A stretch of 64,000 bases of DNA from Theocolax elegans (GCA_026168455.1 CM047426.1:46192973-46256972), one strand, 5' to 3'; counted from the stretch's first letter, positions 19,723 through 31,041 are shown. The notes: generated by a model from the letters alone, not told the origin. Program-made: numbers and translations.

Positions 19723-20753
19723 TGTAACGGGGTGGGTACTGGGAAGTTTATGGCCCCCGGTTAGGCCCAATCTGTCCCAACTTACCAACCTAAGTGTACA
19801 GTCCCACGATGCGGCCGGGAATCACTTTGATTCCCGTGCAATGCCGTTAACAACGCCAAACACTTCGTTTGGCTTTAATATTGTGTGTTGGGCACAGTGC
19901 CCAAAATTGCCAACTAGGATATACGCCGGAGAGGGCGTTATTCGTGGGATAAGACTATCACCGGGAAAACTTTATAAACATTCGAAATATTATGTTAATC
20001 GGCGAGAAAGATAGTTTCGCCTAGTCAATTTATTAAATAAACAATCAAATAATAATAAATTAACATTAACAATTAAAGGGGTGTCGTACCGATGACTACC
20101 CCCGAGGTCAGCGCGAAAACTATTCGGTAAAAACTTATTAAAGGTCAAGTAATTAGCAATCGATCTGGGAATGATCGGCTGCTTACCTGATGTCTACTAC
20201 GTCACGCCGTGTGACGTAGATACCTCTGACGTAGGGAGCTCTGACGTAGTAGCTGCCTACGTCACGCGCGCCTTCTCTCGTGAAGTGGCTCCCGCGAACC
20301 ACCGACCTATCTACCCGGGCGGGATTTGTCACGAGAGGGGGAAAAGAGGAACGCTTCCTCTCCTGGACCGTACCAGGTAAATCGGGATACGAAATTACAG
20401 GACACGCGGGTCTGTATGTGGTGCACCACTTACCGCGGATCTCCGTAATTCGTACGGCGGAGAGAGGTTGGGCTACTTAGAGAGCTTGGCCTCGTCTCCA
20501 CCTCCCTCTTACACTCCAATGGCCGGAACAGTTACCGACTCCTTTCCTCCTTTTTTATGGAACGGCGTGATGTACTACTCTGCACGCTCACGCGGTGGAT
20601 AATGGGGAGAACTGGCTCTCACCCATACACTAAACACACCGACACTTTAGTTCTTTTTAAGAACTAGAACGATACTCGCGCGTTCCTGCGCGCGCATTCT
20701 TCTCTATACTCTTTTCCATTACTCACCTGATCGGTAACTCGCTTACCGTTATA
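19723..20753 (-). repeat. Solo LTR of the Gypsy-D family (reverse orientation)
   Basis: The block reads TGTAACGGGGTGGGTACTGG at the left and ends ...CTTACCGTTATA. It is the reverse complement of the LTR at 55887-57009, with shared segments such as CCTGGACCGTACCAGGTAAA and CACGAGAGGGGG. Both flanks are (TA)n, so the likely A/T target duplication cannot be delimited. No internal region is attached, which is the result expected from recombination between two LTRs. The final CA has become TA. Confidence 0.85.
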
Positions 20754-21802
20754 ATATATATATGGGTGGTTCTCTGTAACATCGAAGATGGAAAAAATGA
20801 ATATTGCTATATATTTTAGAGATGTCCAGTAGTTCTGATTTTTTTCAGATTTTTTCGGGACCATTATTTTAAGTTACAGAGAGTCAAAGTTGACATTTTA
20901 GCACTTTTTTGCAATATATGCCCATTTTCATGAATCTGTAGCTCCCAGGGAATTCATTTTTCACTAAAAACATAAATATGACATTTTTTGTAAAATTATC
21001 TTAACTTTTCATTAATAATAGTTTTAAAGACATAAATGTAAACTCTTAGTAAAATTATTTTTAACACCTAAGAATTTTTTTCTATTATCTGGAAGATTTT
21101 TCCAACCTTTTCTCAAAATTTGGTGCAATTGAAAATTTTCATGATACCACTCCACGTAAAGTAGCCCATATATATATATATATATATATACACGGAGAGA
21201 CCAGTTCACGTAAAAATTACTATATTCTTCATGGAATTGAGCAACAAACTCACATAATGAGGAATTTCGCTATGCACATGGTAATATTTGCTATATGTTT
21301 CCCAATTTATGGAATTATTTTCCTCTAAATATTACAATATAACATAGTAAAAATTTAAATAATAAAATATAAGAAAGGTGGTTATCAAATAGTAAATAAA
21401 TAAATTAATAAAAATAACCCGAATTTATATTCAAATTTTACTAAACTTAATAGCAAAACTAAATGTATTTTAAAAATTAAGAGAAACTTTCGCCTTATTT
21501 GTATAAACTAGAATAGTAAAATTTTCATATCCAGCATAGTAAAAATTATGCAGACCAAGTGCCAACCGATTGTCAGTTAGGTTAGGTGGCTTATTATTAT
21601 TATACTTTTACATAATTAATTAACGCATTGGACTAATCTGAATCGACAGAATTTTGTGTATTTTAATTGTAAATCGACTGATATATTTATTTATTGAGAT
21701 TAGTCTTTGGATAATAGTATAAATGTTAATAAAGTTCCGGCATCATTTGAGCAACGTGTAACATATGAGGACGATTCGAAGTTAGGCAATAGAAAAGTGT
21801 TG

Positions 21803-21870
21803 ATGGCGCAGGTGGTATAGGTGCTCGACTTCGACCCCGAGGATCCCAGGTTCAAATCCCGACGCCGGAC
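21803..21870 (+). other. tRNA-like segment (Pol III promoter-like) inside the TIR element
   Basis: It reads TGGCGCAGGTGG, close to an A box, and 30-odd bases later GGTTCAAATCC, a good B box. The acceptor ends do not pair convincingly, so this is a tRNA pseudogene or the head of a tRNA-derived SINE, not a working tRNA gene. A pyrimidine-rich A/T tract follows. Confidence 0.6.
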
Positions 21871-22043
21871 TTGAATTTTTTTCTTTCTTTAATTTATTCA
21901 ATAAAATTTCACTAAATCTAATGTACATAAATAAAAATATTAAAACTCCAATAAATAAATTAAAATAAAAATAAAATAAAGAAGATGGCGCGCAAGCAGC
22001 TGAACAAAATAAATTTTTCTTTCTATGTATGTAAAACAAAAAT

Positions 22044-22241
22044 TGCTATACTGCATAGTAAAATTTGCTATACTGCATAGTAAAATTTGCTATACTGCAT
22101 AGTAAAATTTGCTATACTGCATAGTAAAATTTGCTATACTGCATAGTAAAATTTGCTATACTGCATAGTAAAATTTGCTATACTGCATAGTAAAATTTGC
22201 TATACTGCATAGTAAAATTTGCTATACTGCATAGTAAAATT
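22044..22241 (+). repeat. Perfect 22-bp tandem repeat, nine copies
   Basis: The unit GCTATACTGCATAGTAAAAT followed by TT is repeated nine times without visible change. Single degenerate versions of the TAGTAAAAATT core occur elsewhere in the same element, suggesting local expansion of an internal motif. Confidence 0.95.
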
Positions 22242-22708
22242 TAAAGATTTCAAAGTTTACAAAGAAGTATAGTAATTTTTACTACTTTGCGAGTTTGTTG
22301 CTTCGTTCCTACAAAAATATAGTAATTTTTACGTGAACTGGTCTCTCCGTGTATATATGCTGTCACACACTTGTAAGCCGTTTAAACCTTAAATAGTGAA
22401 AATCACTAATTCTACTTCGAACTCTGAAAATCAAATACTGTCTAAAATATGTCTTTTTATAGTTGGAAACTGCCTTTAAATTTCCAGAATGGATCTACGT
22501 CATTAAGACCAACTTTGATCAAAATATCTGGGAAAAATGCCCGAAATACCAATAGAAGTATATATGTTTCGCCTTATAACGACGAATCTGTTTGCATGAT
22601 CATTGCAAAAAAATTCATGCACCTTGGAGTGGTAGAAAAGTATCTTCACATTTTTATATTTAAGAAATTATAAAAAATTATAAAAAATAATTTTTAAACA
22701 TTTATAAT

Positions 22709-24037
22709 GGTGGATTTTTAGTTTTATCACCACGACAAAAATAATAATGTTATTAATAATAATGTTAACAAAGCACCCCAAAGAGATCAAATTTTCGCCA
22801 CATTCATGCTGTTGATTCTGGGTCACGCTAAGAGCGAAAAATAATATACTTTTTCATAATACATCAGTGTTAAAAATGCATCTAATGCATATCATTTTTT
22901 GGACTAAAACACTACAAATAATGAAGTTGACCTTGAAATACAATTTTAATTTATAAATTAAAACTTTTACTAAAATTTAGTGTAATGAAATAAGAATAAT
23001 AATTATAAAAAAATGGATGCATATTAAATATTAACTGTAAATTGTAAACTATATGAGTTCTTTTAAACTTTAAATTTATACTTTAATAACGATAAATTTT
23101 AAATAATAATTAACTGTGTGGTAACTTACCAAAAATAGTAACTTACATATACTTACTAAATTGTAGTATTTGTAACTACTTATTAAAATTAATTTATATA
23201 ATGGCGAAGGATCATCGTCCAAACGTTCTGTAGTCAATATTTTGTACATTCAGAGTAGTAAAGCTTTCTTCTTAAATAAATAATTTGTCGTGTTAATTTT
23301 AAAGCAGGATTTATAACATTTTAGTGGCATATAAATAATAACCTGTGTGTTCTATTTCTCCTATTATTCGTAATTTGCACCCTCTTTTTAAATTTGTGTT
23401 TTGTTTCATAATTATATCCATCTTATTTTTCCGTTAGTTATAGAGCCCATATATTTATTTTGATTATTGTAAACAAATTCATTGCTCGAATAACCTTCTG
23501 TTACCAATAAATATATATCCGTTTATTTATAATATTGTTTTATATAAATATACACTATTTTCTACTTACTTATATATCCATGCAATTATGAAATTTCATT
23601 AAAATCATTAACATTTAAATTTGATGTATTTTATTGAATATCAAATTCTCCTAAAATAATAATTTTTGAAAAACTTTTCAAATATAATTCATATTTCATA
23701 TGACTATTGTTAAAAATCGAATTTTCTTTTACCACTACTGTTTCTAATAGAATTATCTTAAAAATGCAATAATTAGGTTAAAAAAAATTTTTTATTTTAT
23801 TTGCAAATTGTTGTAATAACTTATTAGACTTTCAAAAGACTATTGAAATAAAAAGGTTGACTTAAATGTTGTAAAACTTTTTTTAACAACAATATAAAAA
23901 TTGACATATTTCAAGCCCTTTTCAAACACAGGTCCCCGTCTCTTATTGGCTACTTACGCCGTGACGTCGCGATATGAAATAAGGTCGTTTACTGCCCAGA
24001 ACAACTATACGTTTTTTATTTATAATCGTTAATATAA
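22709..24037. repeat. AT-rich intergenic region with dispersed repeat S copy 1
   Basis: Positions 22771-22952 match 39485-39659 closely, starting AAGCACC-CAAAGAGATCAA and ending TTGACCTTGAAATACAATTT. The remainder up to about 23930 is very A/T-rich with no gene visible. At 23940-24037 an upstream region with an inverted CCAAT (ATTGGC), a CRE-like TGACGTCG and no repeats precedes the ATG of the SWIM gene and may be its promoter. Confidence 0.6.
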
Positions 24038-24718
24038 AATGCCTCGTGTAAAAATTGTTCCAGATTTTGTAAAAACTGATTCTGAAAATTTGCCCGATAT
24101 AAATATTTTCATGGGGTTGGAATACATAAAAAATAATAACACATTCAATAATCCTGAAGTGCGAAATGCAAAAGTTCACGTGTAAGTAGTTAAATTTAAT
24201 ATGAAATGTAAGTGTTTACGTGTTTCAATTATGTAAATAATTACAAAATTAGATGTAGATTGATACGTTTACTTATATATTTAGTTCCTCGAGACAAAAT
24301 TACGGTGATGCTGCTGTAGGTTATGTTTGTTTAAAAAGGAATCAAAACATATGCACCGTGAAAGCAAAAATATACCCTGAGCACAAAGTTAGAGATAAAC
24401 CATATCAAGTATTAATGCTTGTAAATGAAAGAGAAAATTAAAAAATACTTCTACTACTAATTAAAACCAGTTAATACTGTCGAGTACAATGATTGTGCTG
24501 CATCTCAAGGTAAATATAAATTTAGTATGAGAAATTGATTAAAGATTTATCTACAATTCAAAATTTTGTTATCTAAATATGACAAAAATTTCTAATTTCC
24601 AAGTGGTTGTAAGCATTCAATAGCTTTTTTAATGTGTGTACATAGAGGATCAGTAGAAAACTCACCAACAGATACCAAATGTTATTGGAAAAAACCAGCA
24701 CTGCTTACTTTAGAATAA
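24038..24718 (+). pseudogene. SWIM zinc-finger gene, multi-exon, partly decayed
   Basis: Exon 1 starts at ATG 24038 (MPRVKIVPDFVK) and ends at a GTAAGTA donor near 24181. Exon 2 follows a TATTTAG acceptor near 24285 and continues in phase with SSRQNYGDAAVGYVCLKR and ICTVKAKIYPEHKVR until TAA near 24441. After frame changes, VEYNDCAASQ precedes a GTAAAT donor at 24510. A last exon after a TTCCAAG acceptor near 24603 encodes GCKHSIAFLMCVHR and TDTKCYWKKP. The C...C-x-H arrangement is a SWIM finger, as in a multicopy insect family I recall. In-frame stops near 24441 and the truncation at 24718 argue for a pseudogene or unrecognised introns. Function is unknown. Confidence 0.7.
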
Positions 24719-24729
24719 AGCAGGCCTAT

Positions 24730-25090
24730 CGTACTCTGTCCACTAGGGTTGGTGGAATTTCCGAGAGCACGGCCTTTTAAAATAATTAAAGGCGTTTCGT
24801 CCTCGATCTCCAGCTTGGACTCCTCAGTAAGGAACTGGAGATCTTACCTTAGACGCTTGTCGCAAGATGATCTGCGACGCCAGCAAGATGTTCTGTGGCT
24901 ATATATAGAAAATAGACGACGATCTCTCCAACGAGTGTAGAGTGATAGTCGTCTCCCTGTGGTGGTGGGAAAAGCCACCAGCCAGAGTGCGACGTGTTAG
25001 ACCGTGTCTCGAGTTATTTGATACAAAATTTTATCGTTCGATAATATGTATATGTACATAATAATATGGGTCTCTCCGAACTAAATGCTT
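24730..25090. mobile_element. 361-bp insertion flanked by a 24-bp direct repeat
   Basis: The 24-bp sequence beginning TACTTTAGAATAAAGCAGGC occurs at 24706-24729 and again at 25091-25114, as expected for a target-site duplication. The insert is moderately GC-rich, with a 63-codon frame at 24749-24940 of no recognised similarity and no poly(A) tail. The long duplication would fit target-primed retroposition or a simple segmental duplication. It lies at the broken end of the SWIM gene. Confidence 0.55.
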
Positions 25091-25477
25091 TACTTTAGAA
25101 TAAAGCAGGCCTATATATGTATATATATATAGAAGCAGGTAGTAAGAGACCGACTCACAGTGAGCCAAAAAAATTCGAGTTTTGCGAACACCAATGCCAT
25201 CAACTTGTCGTCTTATCTATACCAATTTTTTAACATAAATAGCTTTTCATGTAGGTAAAAGGTATCTATATTGCTAGCATTAAATAGAATATATGTGAAA
25301 ATAATATTTCGTAGTACATGTTAAATTCAATAGAATATAAAAGTATGTAATATGTTTATATCTCGAACCGTATTCAATCAAGGCAGCGAGAATCGTTTGT
25401 TTATATTGTCCCGCGAGGATGTATGCGAGCATCCATGTACCTTTGTAAATAAGTGTGATTGCGTTAGTTACTTTTCG

Positions 25478-26215
25478 ATGATCCCGAATCACCCGAAAAG
25501 TTCAGTTTGCGACCGGTTCTGAATTTATACGCGACCGAACTCGCATATAAATTGGCACACATGTGATTATCGGTACCGCGACATGGGTTAGTACTGGCCC
25601 GGTTCGTCCAGCCAACGGGAAGCCGTTCATCGCGAGTGATCCGTGTGGGATCAAATGTATCTCGTAAAACTAGTGCAGTGCGAAGGATCACATACCTTGT
25701 GTCGAGTTCGTTCATGAGGTAGGCGAATCGCATCGAGCCGCGCCTGCACATGTCCAAGTACGAAGTGACACCGGGCCATATCCAACGGCCAGGAGACGTC
25801 GGGGCACCGACTCCCGTCAGGGTGAATAAACCAATCAGTCCGGTATGTACCTGGCGTTAGTCGGTTCCATGTATAAAGTGTGCCAAAGTGAATGTTGAGT
25901 GATTGTTCGGTAACACACCATTATTACCGAATTCGATGTGCTTAGCGTAAGGCGAGCGCGGCGGACAAGCTCCCCGCTTGCCGCACAAGTACCACGCGAT
26001 CAGGGACATTTGTCGTACTTCTTATTGGGAACCCCATTGTGAAAATTAGTAGTTGAATAAATTGTTATTTTATTATTACTAATCGGTTACGTGTATAACG
26101 TGACACGTGTCGGTATGTTGGAGATCGTCCTATCTCCGCTGCCGTGTCTCGTGAGATCGATTCCTGGACTTCGTGGCGATGAAAACACCGTGTTCATCGG
26201 AACCGTTTTCCCCTC
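25478..26215 (+). repeat. LTR-like GC-rich block
   Basis: The block stands out in base composition from its A/T-rich flanks. It contains GAATAAATTGTTATTTTATT near 26055, like an LTR polyadenylation region, and a TATA-like CATGTATAAAGTG near 25868. There is no internal coding region. I could not fix TG/CA ends or a target duplication, so the boundaries are approximate and the family is unknown. Confidence 0.35.
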
Positions 26216-27900
26216 TTAATGTAATAAATGAATTGTAGTTAGTTGATGTAGTAAATCTATATATTATATTCAAATGATTCCATTTTTATGCTGACTCATT
26301 TCCGGGTTGAAATTTTCTCCGTCACTATCTGTGACGTCACGTCGCATGTGTTCATAATATAATTTTATATGTAGGTATAATAACAATTAGAGATGACATT
26401 TTGATTCAATGATTATTGATACATATCACTTATTTTATTTTATACAAAAATAATTCTGAACTCAATTTATATGGACAGGTATATTGCATCTGACCCAGAG
26501 GAGTTCATACATAGAGTGCCGATAAAGACACAAACAATAATGCTGCCGGATTCAACCTTTCAAACACTACATTTTATAAAACTAGTATGTGGTCAGTTCC
26601 TTGGCAAGTGTAAAATTCATTTTGAAATTTTGTGAACTTTAACATGCATAGAAACATTTTTATTATAATGCTGAGTGACATATAAATGTTTAATAGTTGC
26701 ATTAACTTGAATAATTTCGAAGAAAAAATAATATTAATTAAATGAATAAGTTATTGTTGTTCCGTTATTAATATGTATCAGGTGTAAATATCATTTGGAA
26801 GTTTTATAACTGTAACACGTATAGGTTTTTAAACATTTAGACAGCTTTACACTAACATCGACTTTTGAATAATCTTAAAGAAATAATAATAATATTTTGG
26901 CTCGTAGCAATCATTAAAGTAATTGATACTTTGACTTAAATACTAACAAGCCATTTATTTAATATTTCATATCTTATAGTCTTTAAACGCGATAGGATGT
27001 GTAATGTTGGAAATATTTTACAAACATAATAATGTTGTTTATGTGGTTTAATTATAGTTCTCCATCCTTACAACTATTCGACAAAGGTTTATAAAATTAA
27101 TTTATGTAAACCTACATTTTTAGAAAACTAATATGTGATCAATTTCGTGGCAATTGTAATATTAATTATGAAATTTTGTGAAATAATGTATAGGGATATT
27201 ATTGGATAACATAAATGACATGTATTTGATGATATTATTCCAGAGTTGTGGGACACGAATACTTGATAGTTACATTGAAATACATAGTTAAAAAGACAGT
27301 TAAGTTGATAACTTGTTGTTGCCTATCCATATAACTGTACAAATACTGTTTTAACATTTTTATAAAACAAATGTGTGAGATCATTGGCAAGTGTAACATT
27401 GATTTTTATTTGAACTCTGAAGGATATAAATAATTGATAGTCACGTTGACTCAAATAGTTTAGAAATAAAAATGTGAATTTAGTAGATTTATCGTCCTCT
27501 ATCGTTATAGTTAATTGAACACTTATTTAACGATTCTACATAAAACTAATGTGGTAGTTCTTTGACAAACATAAAATTCATATATGGACATTTTATGAAT
27601 TTTTGCACACATACAATGATTTTTATTTCAACCTTGAGGGATATGAATGACTGATGGTCACATCGAGTTAAATGAATTAAAGAAAAATCAATGATAATTA
27701 TAAGTGGATAAGTTATTATTCTCATCCATCCTTGAACGTTATTAATATCGTAGTAAAATTGGTATAAAAGACTAACATACTTTATATACTTATAGATATA
27801 AATATGATTGCTAAGTAGAGTATTGTGTTATATTAGTTATCAAAATTACAATAAAAATAAATATCAGTGATTTATTTTTAATATTTTCTAGAGTAAATTT
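26216..27900. repeat. AT-rich region with degenerate long tandem repeats
   Basis: Related segments begin near 26575, 27124, 27362 and 27540, each reading like AAAACTAATATGTGGTCAGT then TTGGCAAGTGTAA-ATTCATT and a later TGATAGTCACGTTGA-like phrase; a weaker one may start near 26790. Spacing varies between about 180 and 330 bp. No coding region is evident. The first part (26470-26570) has a short plus frame including ASDPEEFIHRV, which might be a remnant of the SWIM gene, but this is weak. Confidence 0.5.
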
Positions 27901-27902
27901 TT

Positions 27903-28097
27903 TTGATCTTATTATGCAATTTTTCAGGTACTACTAATTCAAATGTAAAATATATTATGGTAGTTTACGAATATGACATAATTAAAGTTTTTACAATAAC
28001 AGTAATAAGAATTTTAATATTTAACATTTTTACTAGTGAAGCAGTAATAATACCTGGTCTGGACATTAAGACACACTCAGTGTTTATTTTAAGTTAG
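27903..28097 (+). other. Unrecognised 64-codon frame, possible exon remnant
   Basis: The open frame follows an acceptor-like TTTTTCAG at 27928. It is A/T-rich and moderately hydrophobic (IIKVFTITVIRILIFNIF), with no recognised domain. It may be an exon remnant of the SWIM locus or chance. Confidence 0.2.
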
Positions 28098-28099
28098 GA

Positions 28100-28860
28100 T
28101 GCTTCTCGGCGCAGTAGTAGGTACATAGGTTAGTACTTGTTCCAAAGGGATTCCCCTCTGAGAATATAGCTGGAAAGCTGTACGAACATGTCATTTGTAA
28201 GGCTAGAAGCAATTATGCACGGGAAATTAAGTTTCTGGAAAGGGCGCTTAAGGGGATGTCGGAGCTATAGCCTTCGTCGATAGCCGCTCGATCTCGAGGC
28301 TACGAATGACGCTGTAATCAGGTGTCGATTTCTATAATAAACGTACTTCAAACATAAATTATAAATTTTACAGCTTTATAGAGCTGTTAAAAGATACTTT
28401 CCTTCCTAGCTATGACTAAAATTAAGGTAATTGTATTACTGTAGGTAGCAAATGTTTATTTTTTTAAAGAAATATGTAATACGTTACGTATAGAATTACG
28501 GAAGATATAGACTCAATGAATACCAGTGACTAGAGCTTTGTCGGGCACAATGCTCAATATGAAGGACCAAAGCAGATATGTTAGACCCTCTTTGTGATAA
28601 TGGTAAGTTACGTAATTTTATATGAAGCTCCGATATGGGTAAATGCTCCAAGAAGCAATTTAAACTGCGGGGCATTCTGTCAGCAAGTCTGCAGAATAGC
28701 CGCAATGAGGGTGGTTCATGCTTATAGAACCGTGTCAGATGTAGCCCCCTCTTCGTGATGGCGTTAATCTCTCTCTTCGATCTTTTGGCGATAGAGAGAG
28801 CACATACAAAACTAATACGTACAAAAAACAGTATCGAAGCATCACGTGGCTGCAGTAGGT
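28100..28860. other. Mixed stretch: short GC-rich fragment and Gypsy-like antisense text
   Basis: Positions 28100-28350 form a GC-richer fragment ending near AATAAACGTACTTC, perhaps an LTR piece. Positions 28500-28860 hold a minus-strand frame of 126 codons with no recognised domain. I regard it as an antisense shadow of the decayed Gypsy sequence that continues at 28860. Confidence 0.3.
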
Positions 28861-29731
28861 GGTCAATCAGGACCACGAAATAGTAGCATCAGAGATGAGA
28901 TTCGGCCGCCGAGGGTCGCTGGACTCATCGCGTCATCCTAGATCGCGAAATGAACAAATAAGTAGAATCCTTTCGTCTGCCGAACGCAATTATAGCATAG
29001 CAGGACACTGGAAGCTCCAAGGTGGGAACCTGTATTCGTATGTAATGGATACCGAATTAGATGACGCCATGAAAGATTAAGACCCTTGGAAGGTGGTCGT
29101 ACCCGAAGAACAGAGACAGGCCATGCACCGAGAAAGCCACGATGATCCGGTATCAGGCCATTCAGGTCCAGGAAAGACAGTTGCTCGCATGATAAAGTTA
29201 TATTATTAGCCACATTACTATGCCGAAGTTGATGACTTTCCAGCGGTTCACACAGATTTAAATATATTTTGGTCTTCCAGGACTTGTCCACGCGCTGGAT
29301 TGAAGCAGTGCCGATCCGAAAAGCTAGTGCATAGGACGATCGTGAAAGAGTTACACGAACGAGTCGCCACACGTTTTGGCACTTCGGAAGTATTTTTATT
29401 GGAGAATGACACTGAGTACAAGAACAAGCTCGTAGATAATTATCTTGTAGAATGGGGGATATTTAGACTACACTCGCGAGAACCGAGATAACGCGAATGG
29501 TGTGTCCCCCATCAAATGAAGAGGTACATCGCGTAAAAATTCGAAGGCCGTCGCCAGACCGCGGGATTAATTGATGGTAATTCCAACCAATAGGCACTGT
29601 GCATTAGTCAAACGTTATCGCGGCGTGTTCGTATTTTGGGTCATTTTTTCTGCATAGCTTTGTAGCCTCTTCCCATGCCAAATTTGTTAGGAATGTGGAA
29701 ACCACGTCATGGGTATGTGGAATCTGGAAAG
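28860..29731 (+). pseudogene. Gypsy pol relic (RNase H-integrase part)
   Basis: Plus-strand segments match the Gypsy-D pol at 54060-54660: HWKLQGGNLYSYVMD, ESHDDPVSGH with the HHCC region broken, and IVKELHERVATRFGTSEVF followed by NDTEYKNKLVDNYL, where the integrase aspartate context is altered. There are stop codons (for example near 29078 and 29209) and a missing central piece. It ends with a purine-rich GAAAGAGGAAG at about 29725, a likely polypurine tract just before an LTR fragment. Confidence 0.8.
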
Positions 29732-29870
29732 AGGAAGTGCTATGGTAAGATGTTGTATTTCTTACCATTTGACGAATTCGAGCATCACGAGCGAACAGTA
29801 TCATAATGTTCGCAGCGGCTCGGGCCAGCAAGATTAGGCTGAGTTCGTCGTGGCTACAGGGGGAAATTTT
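29732..29870 (+). repeat. 3' LTR fragment of the solo-LTR family at 49842
   Basis: From about 29736 the sequence parallels 49846-49950, including TTTGACGAATTCGAGCA and CACGAGCGAACAGTATC, then diverges near 29870. It follows the pol relic directly, which links that relic to the family of the solo LTR at 49842-50904. The bases between 29871 and 29985 are unassigned. Confidence 0.75.
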
Positions 29871-29984
29871 TTACTCTCAACGTAATCCAAAGACAATGGC
29901 GTAGATATGGTAAAAATATGTCTCTTCCGGGTTGATTTTTTACGGTGAGTCACTAATGGGACAAACAGAACAATTTCTTTGCTT

Positions 29985-30183
29985 GTTTTCTTAAATTGTT
30001 TTATGTTTTTTTACCCTCATGAATATAGCTTTTAGCTATTAATACTGCAAAGTCTTTTGTTCCAATTCTTTGTCATGAATACTAGCAGCTTTAAATATTA
30101 CAACAGAATTGGTAACGGCAGCTTGGATGAGCCTAATGAAAACTACGCAAGTTCATTTATTTGACCATATAAATTATTACAGC
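29985..30183 (-). pseudogene. piggyBac transposase scrap B
   Basis: The minus strand encodes VVFIRLIQAAVTNSVV and then, after a frameshift, TKDFAVLIAKSYI, paralleling FMRLIQASITNLVVFF and SKDFAVAIAKHYL in the piggyBac relic at 58172-59566. Only this near-C-terminal piece remains. It ends abruptly at the LTR-like block that starts at 30186. Confidence 0.75.
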
Positions 30184-30185
30184 GT

Positions 30186-31041
30186 TGTGACGTTGTAAAA
30201 ATGTACAACACACAATGAATGCACATAACTTGTATTTACAAGTCATATGCATACATAAATTAAACACTTAGATCGCGGTCGCGTCGCAGGCAGCGAATCC
30301 CTCGCCGACGGACCGAAGTGCTGATACCTGGCGTATCCCGCTGCTGATAACAACATGACGGGAGGTTAGGCGGCGTCCTAACCTCAACCGTCACACGTGC
30401 TCAGCACACGACGACGGCGGAGATGGCACATGGGTGCGCGCATGCTTTAACACCTTGCGCAATTACATTAAAGAGCCCGGGTGCTCCCCACCTTACACCC
30501 GTATTGCCAAGAAATTGACAGCGGCACCAAAACATCTGAGAGAGCTAGACGGAGCGAGAGGGAACAAGGTGTTGTGTAAACACGACCGACACTGGCGTGG
30601 TGATGAGAGCTGCGACGTATACGTGAGTTACGACGATACGTGCGTACAGCGTCTCTCGCGCAGATTCTCGCACATAGGAAAATAAACACCACGGGCGAAA
30701 GTAATCGTTTTTCTTTTATCCCGTACTTTTCATACGATTTTTGATTGGAACTACCTCATAGAGTGGTAAATACGAAGATCGGGTTCCTGAGTGTAAGGTG
30801 AGCCTGGTGCCTTGGTTCCAAATCCTTCAAGTTGCTCCTAAAGTGTGTGTACACTTCGCAAACTAACTAACCCTACCGCGCAAGAAATTGGTGCCACGTG
30901 CACGTAGACATCGGTGATCGGCGCGTGTGAGATTGTATAAGAATCAATTCACCGTTATGAAATAAAGGTGATTTTATATATTAGTGAGTTAACCGCTTTA
31001 ATTATTTAATCCCTGCCCTAATCCCCAGCGGAAGTGTTACA
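30186..31041 (+). repeat. Solo LTR related to the Gypsy-A LTR (diverged)
   Basis: The block opens TGTGACGTTGTAAAA, like the Gypsy-A LTR in forward orientation. It shares ordered segments (TGCATGCACATG-like hairpin, GGAGGTTAGGCGGCGTCCTA, CACACGTGCTCAGCAC and GGTGCTCCCCACCTTACACC) and then diverges. It contains AATAAAG near 30961 and ends at TGTTACA, giving TG...CA ends of about 856 bp. The shared U3 and different remainder suggest a related family or recombinant LTR. No clear target duplication was found. Confidence 0.6.

Larger units (their letters stand above)
21191..22351. mobile_element. Non-autonomous DNA transposon with perfect 34-bp TIRs
   Basis: The termini are perfect 34-bp inverted repeats beginning CACGGAGAGACCAGTTCACG (21191-21224 and 22318-22351). 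Both ends face TATATA sequence, so a TA-rich target is likely. The 1161-bp body encodes no transposase. It carries a tRNA-like segment at 21803-21870 and nine copies of a 22-bp repeat at 22044-22241. A similar terminus (TTCTCTCCGTG) ends another insertion at 34498, indicating a family. The superfamily is undecided; the CAC start would be compatible with CACTA-like groups. Confidence 0.85.
20762..22708 (+). repeat. Dispersed repeat family R, copy D, split by an insertion
   Basis: The segments 20762-21039 and 22356-22708 together align to copy B in order. The break falls after CATAAATGTA at 21039, and the copy resumes at TGCTGTCACAC near 22358. The intervening 1.3 kb holds a short unassigned piece (21040-21190) and the TIR element at 21191-22351. 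Confidence 0.8.

Noticed and set aside
20171..20480. Overlapping plus-strand frames in the solo LTR
   Set aside because: They lie in the reverse of an LTR whose relative at 55887-57009 has no corresponding conserved frame.
21803..21870. Functional tRNA gene
   Set aside because: The acceptor ends do not pair convincingly and the segment lies in a transposon; it is only tRNA-like.
28496..28876. 126-codon minus-strand frame
   Set aside because: It has no recognised domain and lies antisense to and just before decayed Gypsy sequence.
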